Source: Ryuthela nishihirai (lineage: Eukaryota; Arthropoda; Arachnida; Araneae; Heptathelidae). From it: a DNA stretch of 64,000 nt. Below are positions 1 through 11,680 of the stretch, in pieces. The translations under genes and the position numbers were made by a program. The stretch spans positions 46,720,135 to 46,784,134 of the forward strand of contig JAWZYU010000010.1 in the NCBI GenBank assembly GCA_038380435.1, read 5' to 3'. The notes beneath the pieces are model-generated. The model saw only the letters and a list, made by a program, of their open reading frames with translations. It was not told the DNA's origin and made no database searches. Within the stretch, counting starts at the first letter, position 1. Each line of letters opens with the position of its first letter.

Positions 1-145
1 GTTTCACTGAACAGCGGTTAGGAGACAAATGGTAGCCTTCCATCCAGGCCATACATCATGATCTTCAACGTGCACAGGTATAATTCTATTTCACTCACAG
101 CCGAGGCTTAATGCCCCATTCGGCGGACAGAGGCATTTCCACAAC
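1..145 (-). repeat. SINE family A, diverged fragment cut by window edge
   Basis: Matches the middle of the family A consensus in reverse orientation, with recognisable gttaggagacaaatggtagcc, aacgtgcacaggta and cttaatgcccc..cggcggac blocks. It is clearly more mutated than the copies at 3072 or 27520. The rest lies off the window. Confidence 0.65.
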
Positions 146-1781
146 AGTCAAGAAACACGGAAGAATTAGAAAATAATCATATTTAGCCATTATATTTATA
201 GTTATAATTTTCCTGAGACAATATTTTGAATCTTATTTTAAACTAGCTGAACGTACTCTGCGCTGCCCGGGTGTAACTTTTAATCTGTATATTCTTATTT
301 TCGCTGCAGTAAAGGCAAATTCTGTAAGTCCCCCCCCCCGCCCCCCGATACTTTGACATAGATTTTCAACAGGAAGAAATTTGCCCGGTGTTGGCTTGGA
401 TCGTTGTTGACGCCAGCGAGCTCTCTCATAGCCCATAGCTTAGTTTTTGTTTAAGCTATCGAGATTTTTATTTCCGATATCGCAGAATTTGCCGCCCTAT
501 GTCTCCCGTGAAATTCATCCGCACGGTCCAAATTTCTTGCACAGCGTCACCTGTGTGCCCCAGTGACTGGTTTAGAAATCAGGTTCCTAATTGGCCCGTG
601 GCTTCGTTTCTACGCAAATTGTGGCAGCTCGTGTCTCACTTTTAATCTTCATATTCTGTTGCTTCCTGCACTAAAGGTTATTTAGTACACCCTCCATCGA
701 CATTTTATCACAGTTTGAAGACGAAGAATTTCCCGGTGTTGCAACTCGGCGCGCGCTCTCAGAGCGCATGCTAACTCGTCGCTCGATCTCATTGCTAACT
801 CGGCGCGCGCTCTCAGAGCTCGTTGCAAACGATCGAGATATTTATTTTATCAGATTTTGGCATTCAGTAATTCCCGACGTACTTCACCGAAAGGTCCCAA
901 ATTTCATGGGCGGGTTCCCCCTGCCCGACCAACATGCTTGGTTAGAAAAGCAGGGCCCTAGTTGCAATGGAACTCTTCAATAATACCTTTGGAAAAGTGG
1001 GGAATCTGTCAACGGAAGCAGATTTGCAGCAGAAGATTTAAATGCTATTTTAACTCTTTACATTCACAGTTAGGGAGAAGTAAATGGCAACAATAAATTT
1101 GACAGCGATTCTCGTTTCCCGTAGAAATAGCATGGTAAATATGTTTGCTTCTAGCAATCCCCCCTTTTCGATGTTCGACCTGAAATTTGGCACGGCAATC
1201 CGGACCACAACCTGAAACATTCTGTGAAATTTTGGAGTGTGTACGGTGATTTCCCGATGAGTTATGGCTGCCACAGACCGACAGACTCCTTTTATTATAT
1301 AAATTTTACTTTCAAAAGACATGAAAAATCAATTACTAGTGACTAAAGAGTCCAATGGTGCCATTATCTGACGAAGCTTCTTATTGGAACTGCGATATTT
1401 GGGTATGATGCATGAAAGTCATCCAAGCTTTGTTCAAGAAAACACTTTTTTTGAACGAGCAACCAAAATATTCAAGTTTACAAGGTGTTCAAAAAAAAAA
1501 ACTCATTGCTTTGAACGAGGAAACTAAGAATTCAAGGCTTCAAATGTTTTCTTGAATAAAGTCTTAACGACTTTCATACTGCATACTTAGAAATTCCAGT
1601 TGTAATTGAAGGCGTTCCCAGTGGGAGACCGAACTTTAAGGACTAACAAGTTATTCTTCATGATTTAGTAAAGTAGAATTTAGATGAATAATTATTAAAA
1701 CAGCCATGAATTTGTTATAGTGAATTGTCTCCTTTTCCAAAGAGAAGCTATATAACTTTGCAGATTAAATAGTAAATATTT
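146..1781. other. Non-coding stretch with local direct repeat
   Basis: No gene recognised. A 23-bp exact direct repeat (aactcggcgcgcgctctcag plus agc) occurs at 743-765 and 797-819, with an alternating GC core. Poly-C runs lie at about 331-348. The segments around 380-430 and 720-900 share the 'cccggtgttg' phrase and may be decayed copies of one dispersed repeat. The remainder is featureless AT-rich sequence. Confidence 0.5.
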
Positions 1782-2050
1782 AATGAATATTCATCCACTA
1801 ACAAACTGCTTTTTTAAGTGACAGGAGAAGATGGGTGTAGAGGAAAAATTGTCTTGAACCGGGTGGGATCTGAACCCACGACCTTCTGATAACATGTTAC
1901 GTGCTCTGACCACTGAGCTACCGGCCACTGTCAATCTCTACTGCTGTTCGTGGGTTCAGATCGCACAGAGCTCAAGGCAATTTTTCCTCTACATCCATCT
2001 TCTCCTGTCACTTAAAAGAAAAAGATCTTGATAGTGGATGAATATTCATT
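1782..2050. repeat. tRNA-like foldback element (family C)
   Basis: Inverted repeat. The arm 1782-1880 pairs with 1948-2050, and the outer ends (aatgaatattcatccacta / tagtggatgaatattcatt) are exact. Between and within the arms, on the minus strand at about 1855-1925, is a tRNA-like stretch with an A box (gtagctcagtggtcagagc) and a B box (gtgggttcagatcccac). A normal anticodon arm cannot be folded, so this is a tRNA-derived repeat, not a functional tRNA. It may be an inverted SINE dimer. A related copy lies at 4098-4205. Confidence 0.65.
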
Positions 2051-2086
2051 AAGTCAATGATGAGCTGTGAATTCGTATGTCTAAAT

Positions 2087-2529
2087 CAGTGTCTCGCAAA
2101 CTTTTTTTTTCCGCGGCACACTGAATCTAATTTTTTTCCCGCGGCACACCTAAAAAAGAATAAAAGCAAACTCTATATAATCGTCATTATATTTGCGCTT
2201 TGTTGAAGTCATCAGCCTGGTTTTACTTGAAGATTTGCTCTCGTTCTTTAATTCATAACTCGGTGTTTGTTTTAAATATTTGTCCATTCTATGGCTTGAA
2301 ATAATCAAAAATTAATACCAAAATTTGGAAAAAGCTTGATAAATACTTACAAGATCCCAGTTGATAAAATCTGAAAGATTTTTATTAAAGCACGTCGATA
2401 GCACGCCGATATTACAGCACGTCGATAACACAAGTCAAGTCAAAAAGAAATCTTTGGAATATCTAGTGTCAATTTGAAAATCTCTCACGGCACAGTAGTG
2501 TGCCGCGGCATACAGTTTGCGAGACACTG
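2087..2529. mobile_element. hAT-type MITE with perfect 8-bp TSD
   Basis: The ends are inverted: cagtgtctcgcaaact at the left and agtttgcgagacactg at the right, with subterminal gcggcacac / gtgtgccgc. Flanking direct repeats gtctaaat occur at 2079-2086 and 2530-2537. The 8-bp TSD and CAGTG..CACTG termini are hAT hallmarks. At 443 bp with no ORF it must be non-autonomous. Confidence 0.85.
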
Positions 2530-2583
2530 GTCTAAATGGTAAATATATCGGTTTTTTTTCTTTTGTGAATAAAAACAAAAAAA

Positions 2584-2790
2584 TTCTCCTTCAAGTACTG
2601 CTTGTCACAGAGTTCTGGCAGGAGCCTTTAGTTTAATACGCATTTGAGAAGATGTATAATGAAGGCGAAACCTGCAGAAAGACAAAAGATAATCAAAATC
2701 CGTGCCTTACCAGGGGCTCGAATTCCTAGTAAGGTATGAATTTCCCTCTTGATCAGTAGACAAGCGCGCTAACCACTCGGCCCTCGGAAT
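2584..2790 (-). repeat. SINE family B (tRNA-Leu/Ser-like head)
   Basis: Minus-strand SINE. The tRNA-like head (ggccgagtggttagcgcgc, then a B box) lies near 2790, and the 3' core 'gcaggagcc...ctgcttgaag' lies near 2590. It is diverged: the B-box region is interrupted around 2725. It shares its layout with the copies at 5812, 41183 and 46541. Confidence 0.65.
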
Positions 2791-3071
2791 TAAAAAAATA
2801 ATTTTATTATTTACAATTTTTCTCCAAGTATTGTAAGAATTATTATTGTCGCTATGAACATAACCACCCATTCCTGTAGAGTAGTAGGTATTCAAGATGG
2901 GATAAGCAACAATTTAAGTACAGTCAGTGATGTAAATGGAAATATATTCTTTGACAACTTTGGGCAAATAACTTGAAGATTTCCGAAAATTCAAACAAAG
3001 AGGAAATGAGAAATTCACTCGTTTGAGTTCTGCCAGTGAAGAACTGTAATTTAAAGATCATACATGGAGAG

Positions 3072-3443
3072 TTGTTGGGTTGTTTTACCTCTGAGCGGCA
3101 CTTTTTGCACACTATGGGCTCAATGGCCAGGTCACATGGACCCCGAAGGCTCAGAGAAGGTTGGGGGAGGGGACCAACTGGAACAGCTGTTGGGAGACAG
3201 ATGGTAGCCTCCCGTCAAGGCCATCCAGCGTGTTCTTTAACGTGCACAGGGTATGGCTCTCCCACACACGGGCCACGGCTTAACGTCCCATCCGACGGAC
3301 GGCGGCCTTTCCAAGCCCATCGGTGTCCCCTACTGACCGTGGGTAGGGCGGGGAATTTTGCGGAGATAAATCTCAACGCTGACCCAGCTGGGACTCGAAC
3401 CTGGGAACTACAGATTACGAGCCTGGCGCGCTACCGACTGAGC
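3072..3443 (-). repeat. SINE family A, full length, 14-bp TSD
   Basis: Minus-strand SINE bounded by tcatacatggagag at 3058-3071 and 3444-3457. The tRNA-like head lies at about 3380-3443 (ggttcgagtcccagctggg B box). The body includes 'gacgttaagccgt' and 'cgtgcacgttaaagaacacg' blocks, and the tail is ctgagcggc..gggttg. Apparent reading frames across it are artefacts of the SINE. Confidence 0.88.
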
Positions 3444-3457
3444 TCATACATGGAGAG

Positions 3458-4097
3458 AAAAGCGGGCAGTTAAGCTTTGACAGAACATACACGTTTTAAA
3501 ATGAAGATCTAAAGTTCATGTTGACCCGGAAAGTATGCATATAAAGCAATTTTTGTGCAAATTGTAATTGTAGTCAGTAATGAAGTAGATTTTATGTCTT
3601 ACCGGTACTCTTCAAAGCATAGTTATGCGTGGAAAATCACGCACAGGCGGTCACTCCATTGAAGGCATCTTACAGGGGTAATGAAATGTGTATGGTGAGG
3701 AAAATCACAGTGTCCCAGTATTTTCTATTTTTCTGTAGGTTTTCCGCTAATAGCGAATGATTTAGGGGTTTTTAATGTGAAATAATATCAATATACTTGA
3801 ATGCTTATCAATTCCGTTGTATTCACGGATTTAAGCTCTATTGAAAAAACAAGAACATGTAAAATTTTCATCTAGTGCAAGTTTTTAAATTGATTTTATT
3901 TCTTAAAATTGGCAAATTTTTTAGAAAAAAAATTATCTTTTCACTTATATTTTCATCACTCAACTGGCATATTCTAAACCAATATTTAGGCAGATTTTTT
4001 AGAATGACGCACATTCAGAATAATTTTAAATTGAAGAAATGTTTCGACGTTTCTGTTCATCTGACTGGGAAGTACTGACTCTCAGCTTTAACGTCGG
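3458..4097. other. Unannotated AT-rich stretch
   Basis: No gene, repeat family or structured element recognised. Confidence 0.5.
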
Positions 4098-4205
4098 CAT
4101 CAAATCTAGAGGAAACATTGTCTTGAGCCGGGTGTAATACGAACCCACGACCTCCTCATAATATATCAGGTGCTCTGGCCACTGAGCTACCTACCGCAGA
4201 TCAAG
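4098..4205 (-). repeat. Family C tRNA-like repeat
   Basis: Reverse-strand tRNA-like sequence with A box (gtagctcagtggccagagc) and B box (cgtgggttcgtattacacc). It is flanked by the 'gaggaaacattgtcttgagc' phrase shared with the arm of the foldback at 1782-2050. No inverted partner arm is obvious here. Confidence 0.55.
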
Positions 4206-4929
4206 ATCTCCTCTAATTGATGTTATGAACTTTTCTATCTGCAGTACACAACTCTGTCTCTTGATGGGAGAACGATAACTCAGAAGTCATAGCAGCTGAC
4301 ATGTTATCAAGAGATCGTATATTCGTATCTCACCTGTCTTACTAAACTAAGAATGAATGCTTCCCTGAAAGTAACTTATAAAATTCTTCCAAATGTAATC
4401 AATGATTACACGACTTAGCGATATTTTGCCTCTGCGACATCCGCGACATAGAAGCAAAATTGCAGGGTTCCCACATCCAAAATGTACTAAGGAAAGAGTG
4501 AATTTTGCCAGTCAGAAGATAAAGATTTTTCCTCTTGCAATTCGCGTTGCTTTAACAGGCAACCATTCCCCCCCCCCCCCACCTCTTTTACCCATGTGTC
4601 GATCGTTAAAGTTGTGGCGCGATCAGAGGAGCGATGAACTCTTTCAACTTGAGTCAGAAGTTGACCTTATCATGTAGCTATAGAGCATGATGTCAAATGC
4701 TTCCATTTGAATATAAGGAGATATTTTCCTGTTGTTTAGTTTATCCAATTTATCCAATTTTTTCGAGTAATTGATGTTCTACTCTGGTTGATTCTATATG
4801 ATAATATTTATTCTAATTGCTTTTATTTAATAAGATATCGTTACTTGTTCTTGCTACTGCCCACATAACACCACCATCGCCACGTGATTTATTCAATAGT
4901 ATCAATCTTTAGCAGTGTTCTAACAATTT

Positions 4930-5155
4930 ACAATCCTTCTCTGTGATACAGTGATCTTGCGACGGTGACGCTACAGCAACTGCGGCCTGTGTTCGAATCC
5001 TTGGTGGTGGCATGGCTATTTGTACTGTACTATCCTTGTATGATAAGGCCTGTACAAGCTTGAAACAGCTTCTACGATCTCATAGAAAAATCATGTTACC
5101 GCAAAAAAAACCCCTAAATATGCATAATTTTGTGTTTATAGGGATATTAAACGTA
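4930..5155 (+). repeat. Possible third tRNA-derived SINE
   Basis: A B-box-like tgttcgaatcct at about 4990 is followed by a body ending 'gtttatagggatattaaacg' at about 5150. A single copy was seen in the window, so the family cannot be confirmed. The gap 4206-4929 before it shows only a 14-base C run near 4567. Confidence 0.35.
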
Positions 5156-5160
5156 AGGTA

Positions 5161-5337
5161 AGTGGTTAGGGCTTGGCTACTCTTCAAAGAGATCTGAGTT
5201 CGAGCTCCGAGTATAATATAAATGTTCGTGTTGTCTTTCTGCCGAGGTCTCGGCATATAGATATAATTGATCTCTATGGCATAAAAACCGACAGGCTCCT
5301 GTCAGACAGCTGTGGCAACCAGCTGCTAGATGGGATG
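5161..5337 (+). repeat. SINE family B, 5'-shortened
   Basis: Plus-strand copy. It starts inside the A box (gtggttagggcttggctac), has a B box at gagttcgagctcc, and a 3' core caggctcctgtcagac..gtggcaacc. An apparent ORF across it has no homology and is a shadow. Confidence 0.65.
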
Positions 5338-5811
5338 TTTTTCAACAGTTCGTACTTTTAAAATAAGGATATTATATTCTATATTGTAACAAGGGGATGT
5401 TAACTCTTAAGTGGTATCAATCCACATATACATTATTATTAAATTATATTACTATTAAAATTTAGTAACTAAAAAAGACTTATTATTTGTTCTACATAAG
5501 TATACCTTAATTAAAATTGATATTTGAAATACTTTAGGTAAAATTATTAAACTGATATTATTATTATTATTATGCTAAGTTTAAATCTCGTAGGAGTCAT
5601 ATTGATTCAGGGTACCATTTACAAAAAAAATTCTCTGTTTTTGAATTTAATATACCTTTTTTAGATAAAATTATCGTATAAAGACTAGTGGTAGAATTAC
5701 TAATTAAAACTGAAGCGATTTCGCCATTTTTGGTTTGGTTGTCAGTGTTTTGTTATGAATAGGTGATGTAACTAAGTACTTTATAATTTTTCTATAAAAA
5801 TAATAAATTAT

Positions 5812-6005
5812 TTCTCAAACAGCTGCTTGCCAAAGATGTCTAACAGGAGCCTGTCAGTATACTATGGCATAGAGAAGGTCTGTGAGGAAGACGAGACCTC
5901 AGCAGAAGACCTAATCAAGAAAGAAAATATCCACGCCTTATCAGGTACTCAAACACTGTTTCCTTTGATCAGTAACCAAGCACATTAATCACTCGGATAC
6001 CGGGA
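5812..6005 (-). repeat. SINE family B
   Basis: Minus-strand copy with the 3' core (caaacagctgcttgcca.. aacaggagcctgtcag) first and a degenerate tRNA-like head (..aatcactcggatacc) near 5990. The 5338-5811 gap before it is AT-rich with nothing recognised. Confidence 0.65.
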
Positions 6006-6180
6006 CGGTCTCATCGCTTTTCTAACAATAAAAATTAAAGATATGAAAAGTATTCCTCGAATTTCCAGAAAAATAACACATTTAATTGAAATTTGTAGCT
6101 TTGTTGAAAATACGTCTCGTCCAAAACTCTCAATCGCAAAAAGAAGTTGTCTATTTATGTCCATATTCTTGTGACCTTTG

Positions 6181-6528
6181 TGTTGTTTTACCTCTGAGTG
6201 GGCTTGGAAAGGCCGCCGTCCGTCGGATGGGACGTTAAGCCGTGGCCCCGTGTGTGGGAGAGCCATACCCTGTGCACGTTAAAGAACACGCTGGATGGCC
6301 TTGACGGGAGGCTACCATCTGTCTCCCAACAGCTGTTCCAGTGGGTCCCCTCCCCCAACCTTCTCTGGGCCTTCGGGGTCCATGTGACCTGGCCATTTAG
6401 CCCATTGTGTACACAAAAGTGCCGCTCAGAGGTCAAACAACCCAACCCAACCTCTGAGTGGTACTTTCTTTTGCAAATAATGGGCTTAAATGACCAGGTG
6501 ACAAGGATCCCAAAAGCTCAAAGTAGGT
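6181..6528. repeat. Composite of three SINE A pieces in alternating orientation
   Basis: Three pieces abut: 6181-6198 is the reverse of the family 3' end (gttgttttacctctgag); 6199-6448 is a 5'-truncated plus copy running from 'tgggcttggaaagg' to the 3' end; and 6449-6528 is a minus-strand 3' fragment. Orientation changes without spacer sequence, as in twin-priming or template-switch products. Confidence 0.75.
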
Positions 6529-6996
6529 TAATGAAACAAAATGTATTGATTTTACTTATTTTTTGTCTTTGCATACATTTGGGGTCACATTAAACAAAAA
6601 TGGTATATGGTTCTTTTTTTCATGTACCCAAAACAAGATTAACGACGACTGTTACAAACCAATATAAAAAAAAATTCCTCTTTTAAAACTCGAATTTCAT
6701 CCACACTTTTACTTTCGTTTCAGTTCTTTACTTCGGAGAGCAATTATTAACGAAACCGCTTTTGTCTTATTCATTAAAAATGTGGCACCTCTTTCACGAA
6801 TGCGGTGAAAAAAATGCATATTAGGAAAAGAAAAACTCCGATGAATGCTGGCAATTCGCTGTTGCTCAAACGAAAGCCGACCTTGCGGTTGATCCGCCTC
6901 CTTTGAGAATGCTCCTTTAGGATAAAACCTCCTTTTGAATTGGATTTTCAAGGTTTTTTTTCAAGGATTTCAATAGGTTTTCAAGGAGGTTAAACT

Positions 6997-7247
6997 TTGA
7001 GAATGCTAATAGGGGTAACGGAATCCAAAGGTTATTACACGTGTGAATATTTCACGCAATTTTCAATAATTTTTAAGAAAACTCTAAAAACAACTGGAAA
7101 ATATTATACTGTAATGGAAATCCATATTTTTTTCCGGGTCGTCGCCCCCCCCCCCCCCAACACACACACCTGTCCCTTAATTTTTTTCTGAATCCGGGCC
7201 TATGTTAAACTGCAACAATGCAATGTAATTAAAAATCAGGAATTTTT
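6997..7247 (+). repeat. Repeat D, copy 1 (poly-C containing)
   Basis: About 250 bp starting gagaatgctaataggggtaa and ending attaaaaatcaggaattttt. It includes 'ccgggtcgtcg' followed by a 14-base C run and a short AC run. The same sequence recurs at 7509-7757. The open frame through it is not coding in character. Confidence 0.75.
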
Positions 7248-7508
7248 TTCTGTTCAGGACGCGCTTGGCGCGATATTAACGTGGTGTTAGTAGCCACCGC
7301 CCCAAACACCATCGTGTATGGCAGCAAAATATCCGGTATCTTGCTTTATCGCTCAAATCCCGTTGGCCGGCTTTGGCACTACCTGTAGGCACAGACGGAG
7401 TCTCAAGTAGGCGGTTTTCAAACAACTTGGTACTTAAAGGATTAAACTATCGCCGGATATAGTGTGGGGAGGCGGGGAGAAAGAGAAGGAGGCTATGTGC
7501 CCTCCTTT

Positions 7509-7757
7509 TGAGAATGCCAATAGGGGTAACGGAATCCAAAAGTTATTTGTTATTACACGTGTGAATATTTCATGCAATTTTCAATTCTTTTTAAGAAAAC
7601 TTTAAAAACAATGGCAAATATTATACGGTAATGGAAATCCAGATTTTTTTCCGGGTCGTCCCCCCCCCCCACATCTGCTTTCTAATTTTTTTCTGAATCC
7701 TGGCCTGGGTTAAACTGCAACAATTCAATGTAATTAAAAATCAGGGATTTTTTTCTT
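7509..7757 (+). repeat. Repeat D, copy 2
   Basis: Direct repeat of the 6997-7247 segment in the same order, including the poly-C run (about 7661-7671) and the 'ggcctgggttaaactgcaac' 3' part. Divergence by eye is about 10-15 percent. The 260 bp between the copies (7248-7508) contains no gene. Confidence 0.75.
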
Positions 7758-8021
7758 AACTGGAACTATCTGCTTGCTTTTAATTAAATGTTTAGTTCAA
7801 ATACGTTAAAATGTAAAAAGAAATCGTTAACTGCACCACTATTAAAATAATGTCTTACCGGCATATAATTTTGTTGCCGGTACGGCGTACCGGCGTGCTT
7901 TCACCATTGCTTGTAGTCTATGAGTTCAGCTCGGACCAATTCCAAATAAGAATCTTAGTATTTTATTAATATCTATTCAACTCAAAACGTAATTTTTTCG
8001 TTTTTTTTTTTCTTAAAACAA

Positions 8022-8514
8022 GGACCCTGGGTGGCTCAGTCGGTATCGCGCCGAACTCGTAATCTACAGTTCCCAGATTCGAATCCCAGCTGGGCCAAGG
8101 TTGAGATTTTTCTCCGCAAAATCTGCACCCTGCCCTCGGTCACTAGGGGACAACGCTGGACTTAAAAACTCTCCGTCCATCTGATGGGACGTTCAGCCAT
8201 GGCCCCCATGTACGGAGAGTCATACTCTGTGCCCGTTAAAGAACACGCTGGATGGTCTTGACGGGACATCCTGTCCAGTGGGTCCCCTGCCCCCAACCTT
8301 CTCTGATCCCTCGGGGTCCTTTTGAACTGGCCATTTAGCCTATTTAACCAAGAATACGCTGGATGGCCTTGACGGGAGGCTACCATCTGCCTCCCAACAG
8401 CTATCCAGTGAGTCCCCTGCCCCAAACCTTCTCTGAGCTCTCGGGGTCCTTGTGACCTGGACATTTAGCCCATTGTGTGCAAAAGAGCGCCACTCAGAGA
8501 TAAAACAACCCAAA
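8022..8514 (+). repeat. SINE family A with internal duplication, 11-bp TSD
   Basis: Bounded by tcttaaaacaa at 8011-8021 and 8515-8525. The tRNA-like head is gggtggctcagtcggtatcg with B box gattcgaatcccagc. The block beginning 'gaacacgctggatgg' and running to 'ggccatttagcc' occurs twice (about 8240-8340 and 8350-8470), lengthening the element to 493 bp against about 370-380 for normal copies. Confidence 0.88.
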
Positions 8515-8789
8515 TCTTAAAACAAAGAAACGAACTTATATGTCTGAGATGGAAGGACGACGAAGTAAAAGCAGGAACTATGTTTTTGGAAACAAACTTA
8601 AAAACACTAAATTAAATTAGTAATTTTCTCTAATGCTGCAGATAAAAATTATGATAAGAATGGTGCAATTATAAATGAATATATTGATACATTAATATTT
8701 CAGCAACTTCTTATCGATAGCACAAAGCACACAAGTGAATTCATGTCCTTGTAATAATGAAAAGTATGAACGAAACCATCACAACTTAC

Positions 8790-8904
8790 AGTGTGGTGAG
8801 GAGGGAGGAGAAAGACTAGGATCTCTGTCCATCTTATCCACTTTCACTCGCTCTCGCCGAATTTGGAAAAATTCAGGAGCTGTTGTAGCGAAGATGATGT
8901 CACT
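8790..8904 (-). CDS. GARNL3: GARNL3-like exon J, post-CNH region (3'-most exon seen)
   Basis: 115-bp exon, acceptor atgacttgcag, donor gtaagttg. It begins SDIIFATTAPEFFQIRRERV and ends KVDKMDRDPSLSPPSSPH plus one base of a split codon. The charged and Ser/Pro-rich tail marks the exit from the folded CNH domain into a disordered C-terminal region. No continuation exon was recognised between 1 and 8789. Confidence 0.82.
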
Positions 8905-10771
8905 CTGCAAGTCATGAAAAATTAGATTGAGTTTGTTTAGCGTTAATAATTACACTTCGGTAATCATGCAACAATTCAAACATAAAAGTAATTGGCTTTT
9001 GAGAAAGGTACATTCAACAATAATAAGCTTTCAAAAATTTTAACAAAATGCAATTAAATTTTAGGGAAATTTAAATCTGTAATTGATATACGTGTTTGAT
9101 GAAAAGCGGTGCCTACGTAATGGGAATGCCTGCCGATTTCAAGACGTGAAGCGACAGCAGCGCTAGTTACATTTCCGTCCACTTGGCGCTGGCGATCCGC
9201 TGTTTTGCTTGTTCCTTGCTTCGTAGCAGTATAGGTTATTACGCTGTTTACCGCTTGCTTCAAAATTGGATTCTGATACGGATTTGTCCATATGTGATTA
9301 TTTACTATTCTGTCTACTTTCTGCTGTTTTTAACTAGAAGTCTGAACGATGATGATTGTGTGATGTTTTGCAAAAGCGAAACTCAGTTTCTATCGAATCT
9401 ATTCCAAACTGGATCTGCAAGACAGGTGGCTGCATCAATATATCGGCAACGTAACGAAAACATGAGTAACTGGAAAAAAATTCTAAGATCACTTTTGAAT
9501 AAATAATATTTTGTAATCGCAGAAACCTTTACAATATATGGAACTGAGTTACACTGCCCTAAAAAAATATTAGAGAATATATGTGTTATGTGAATGGGAA
9601 TCTTACTATAAATTCAAGATTTTGATTTTATCTATTTAAATCTCGATTTTCAACAGCATTCGTCTAGTATTTAAAGAATTATGTAAGCTAGAATATTTCA
9701 CAACAGTAATGGGTGGTAAGAATTTATTTCAGATATTAATTAAAACTTTAATAAGTATTTTTTTTTCAAATCATTTAATAAAATATAAATTTTAAAAGTT
9801 GCATAATGATTATTTCGATGTTAGATAATTATGAATGACTTTTATAAAGAAAGATAATTTATTATTAAATATCCCAGCTTCCATAACTCATTAAATACTG
9901 AACAAATATTGATGGTAAATCGAGATTTAAATAAATTCGATTATCTTTAACTTCAGTAACAGTTTTTCATTAAATGCATCAAATGTGTATATGTAAAATC
10001 TGAGCTTGTGTTTATCGGCCACCTGGATAGCAGTAGCATCCTGACGAGGTACAGACAAGTACGCTTCTGCACATACGAGCGGCTCGAAAAAAATCTAGCC
10101 AAGCCCTGATTGGGTCTACAATTACCAGTCTACAATCTTTATCACATTTCTCTATTAAATGCATATTTTAGATGTTATAGAGCAGAGATAACCAAACAGT
10201 CGATAGCATAGCTGCCAGTTTTAGGTGGAAAAGATTTTAATTAATGTAACAATGTCACATTAATATGTTTGATGCTAAATTGTTATTTTATGTTTAGCTG
10301 GTCAAGCAGTGTTTAATCATTATTATGTACGTACTATGGTCGATCGCGAAAGATTTTCTATCTTAACAGTCGATCGCAGAGTCTAAAAGTTTAGTCGTTC
10401 CTGTTATAGAGCTTCGTAATTAGATTCCCATTGAAATAGTATGGAAAGATAATGTTATAGCTTTCTTTGAGTATTGTTGCTACCAATTTAAACATTTTCA
10501 CTAATTCAAATATTATGTTACTTTAAAAAAATAGTGCTAGTTATAGTAGTAAAAATGTCGCTTATTTTCTTCGACCCGGATACTATTGTCTTCCCCTAAC
10601 CCCATCTCTTCTAAAACAAGTCTTGTACATATATGACTAATGGAATGTTGAAGTTTATAACACTTTGTGAGCATTCTGAACTGCACAAATATGTGTATGA
10701 ACCAGGAAGCATTAAGCAATTGGGATCCCTGTAGCCAAGTTCCAAATGGGTGCCCTGGAACAAAGTTCTGA

Positions 10772-10839
10772 ATTAGAGCCTTAGAGCTATATTCTAAATG
10801 GAGCCATTAGAGCCTTAGAGCTATATTCTAAATGGAGCC
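10772..10839. repeat. Perfect 34-bp tandem duplication
   Basis: The unit beginning attagagccttagagctata and ending aatggagcc occurs exactly twice, head to tail (10772-10805 and 10806-10839). Perfect identity suggests a recent duplication. Confidence 0.85.
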
Positions 10840-11680
10840 CATATATCTTCTAAACTGAAAAATAATGAAAATTGACTACTCTATATAAAATCGTTAATTG
10901 GCATGATGAAAAATAACATTATTTTAAAACAAGCAAATAAACAGGAGGGACCCTGTAGGTCGGGAGAAGTAATTGAAATAAAAAGACTAACATATAAAGA
11001 ATCAATTCTGTACTGCAGCATAAACTTTGCGCCAATTGCATTTAAAAAAAACTATTACTTTAAATCTTTAATTTTTTAGCAAATTTTGCATTTTATGCTT
11101 AATTAAAAAAATCGAGTATTAATATCAAAATAATCTTGTCTAAATCTATTGCTTATGAATTTCCCTTAACAATAAATAAGATCTATTGTAATAGTAATTA
11201 AAATTATTAAATTAGATCAAGAATTGCTTTGGAAAAAATTTAAATTTTGTTCTTTAAAGAATTACCTTTAAAATATTATTGGGTAAACACTTGAAAATTT
11301 CGGATTTTAATGAATAATAATTTTCATTTGCAACACGATTAATTTTAAATATATTTTTCCTTATGGAGAGTTTAAATCATTATTCCCGTTTGTATCTCTG
11401 AGAAAGATTCTAGTTTATTGCATTTGATTAGCCATCTGTCTGATTAGTCATCTGTCGACCAGACCGCTAAATAATTACCATTAGCGTAGGTTAGTTTACC
11501 GCGGAACGGTACTGCCCTCATGTGCGCGCTTGCTAACGCGGGAGAATCGCGGAAATCGTCAGGCATTCCCATTAGGTAGGCACCGTGAAAAGTTTCAGAG
11601 TTACCTTTTTCCTCCACAGATGGCAGTACTGGTTGTAGTGCAATGTTGGACGTCTTTTGGTAGGGCGGCTATCTCACAGA

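Noticed and set aside
1855..1925. A minus-strand tRNA gene
   Set aside because: A and B boxes are present, but acceptor ends and anticodon stem do not pair properly and the sequence lies in a foldback repeat with a relative at 4098-4205.
3036..3473. 145-codon ORF
   Set aside because: Lies entirely over a SINE A copy with its TSD; similar frames appear over other copies (6198, 8162, 14122, 27546, 61757).
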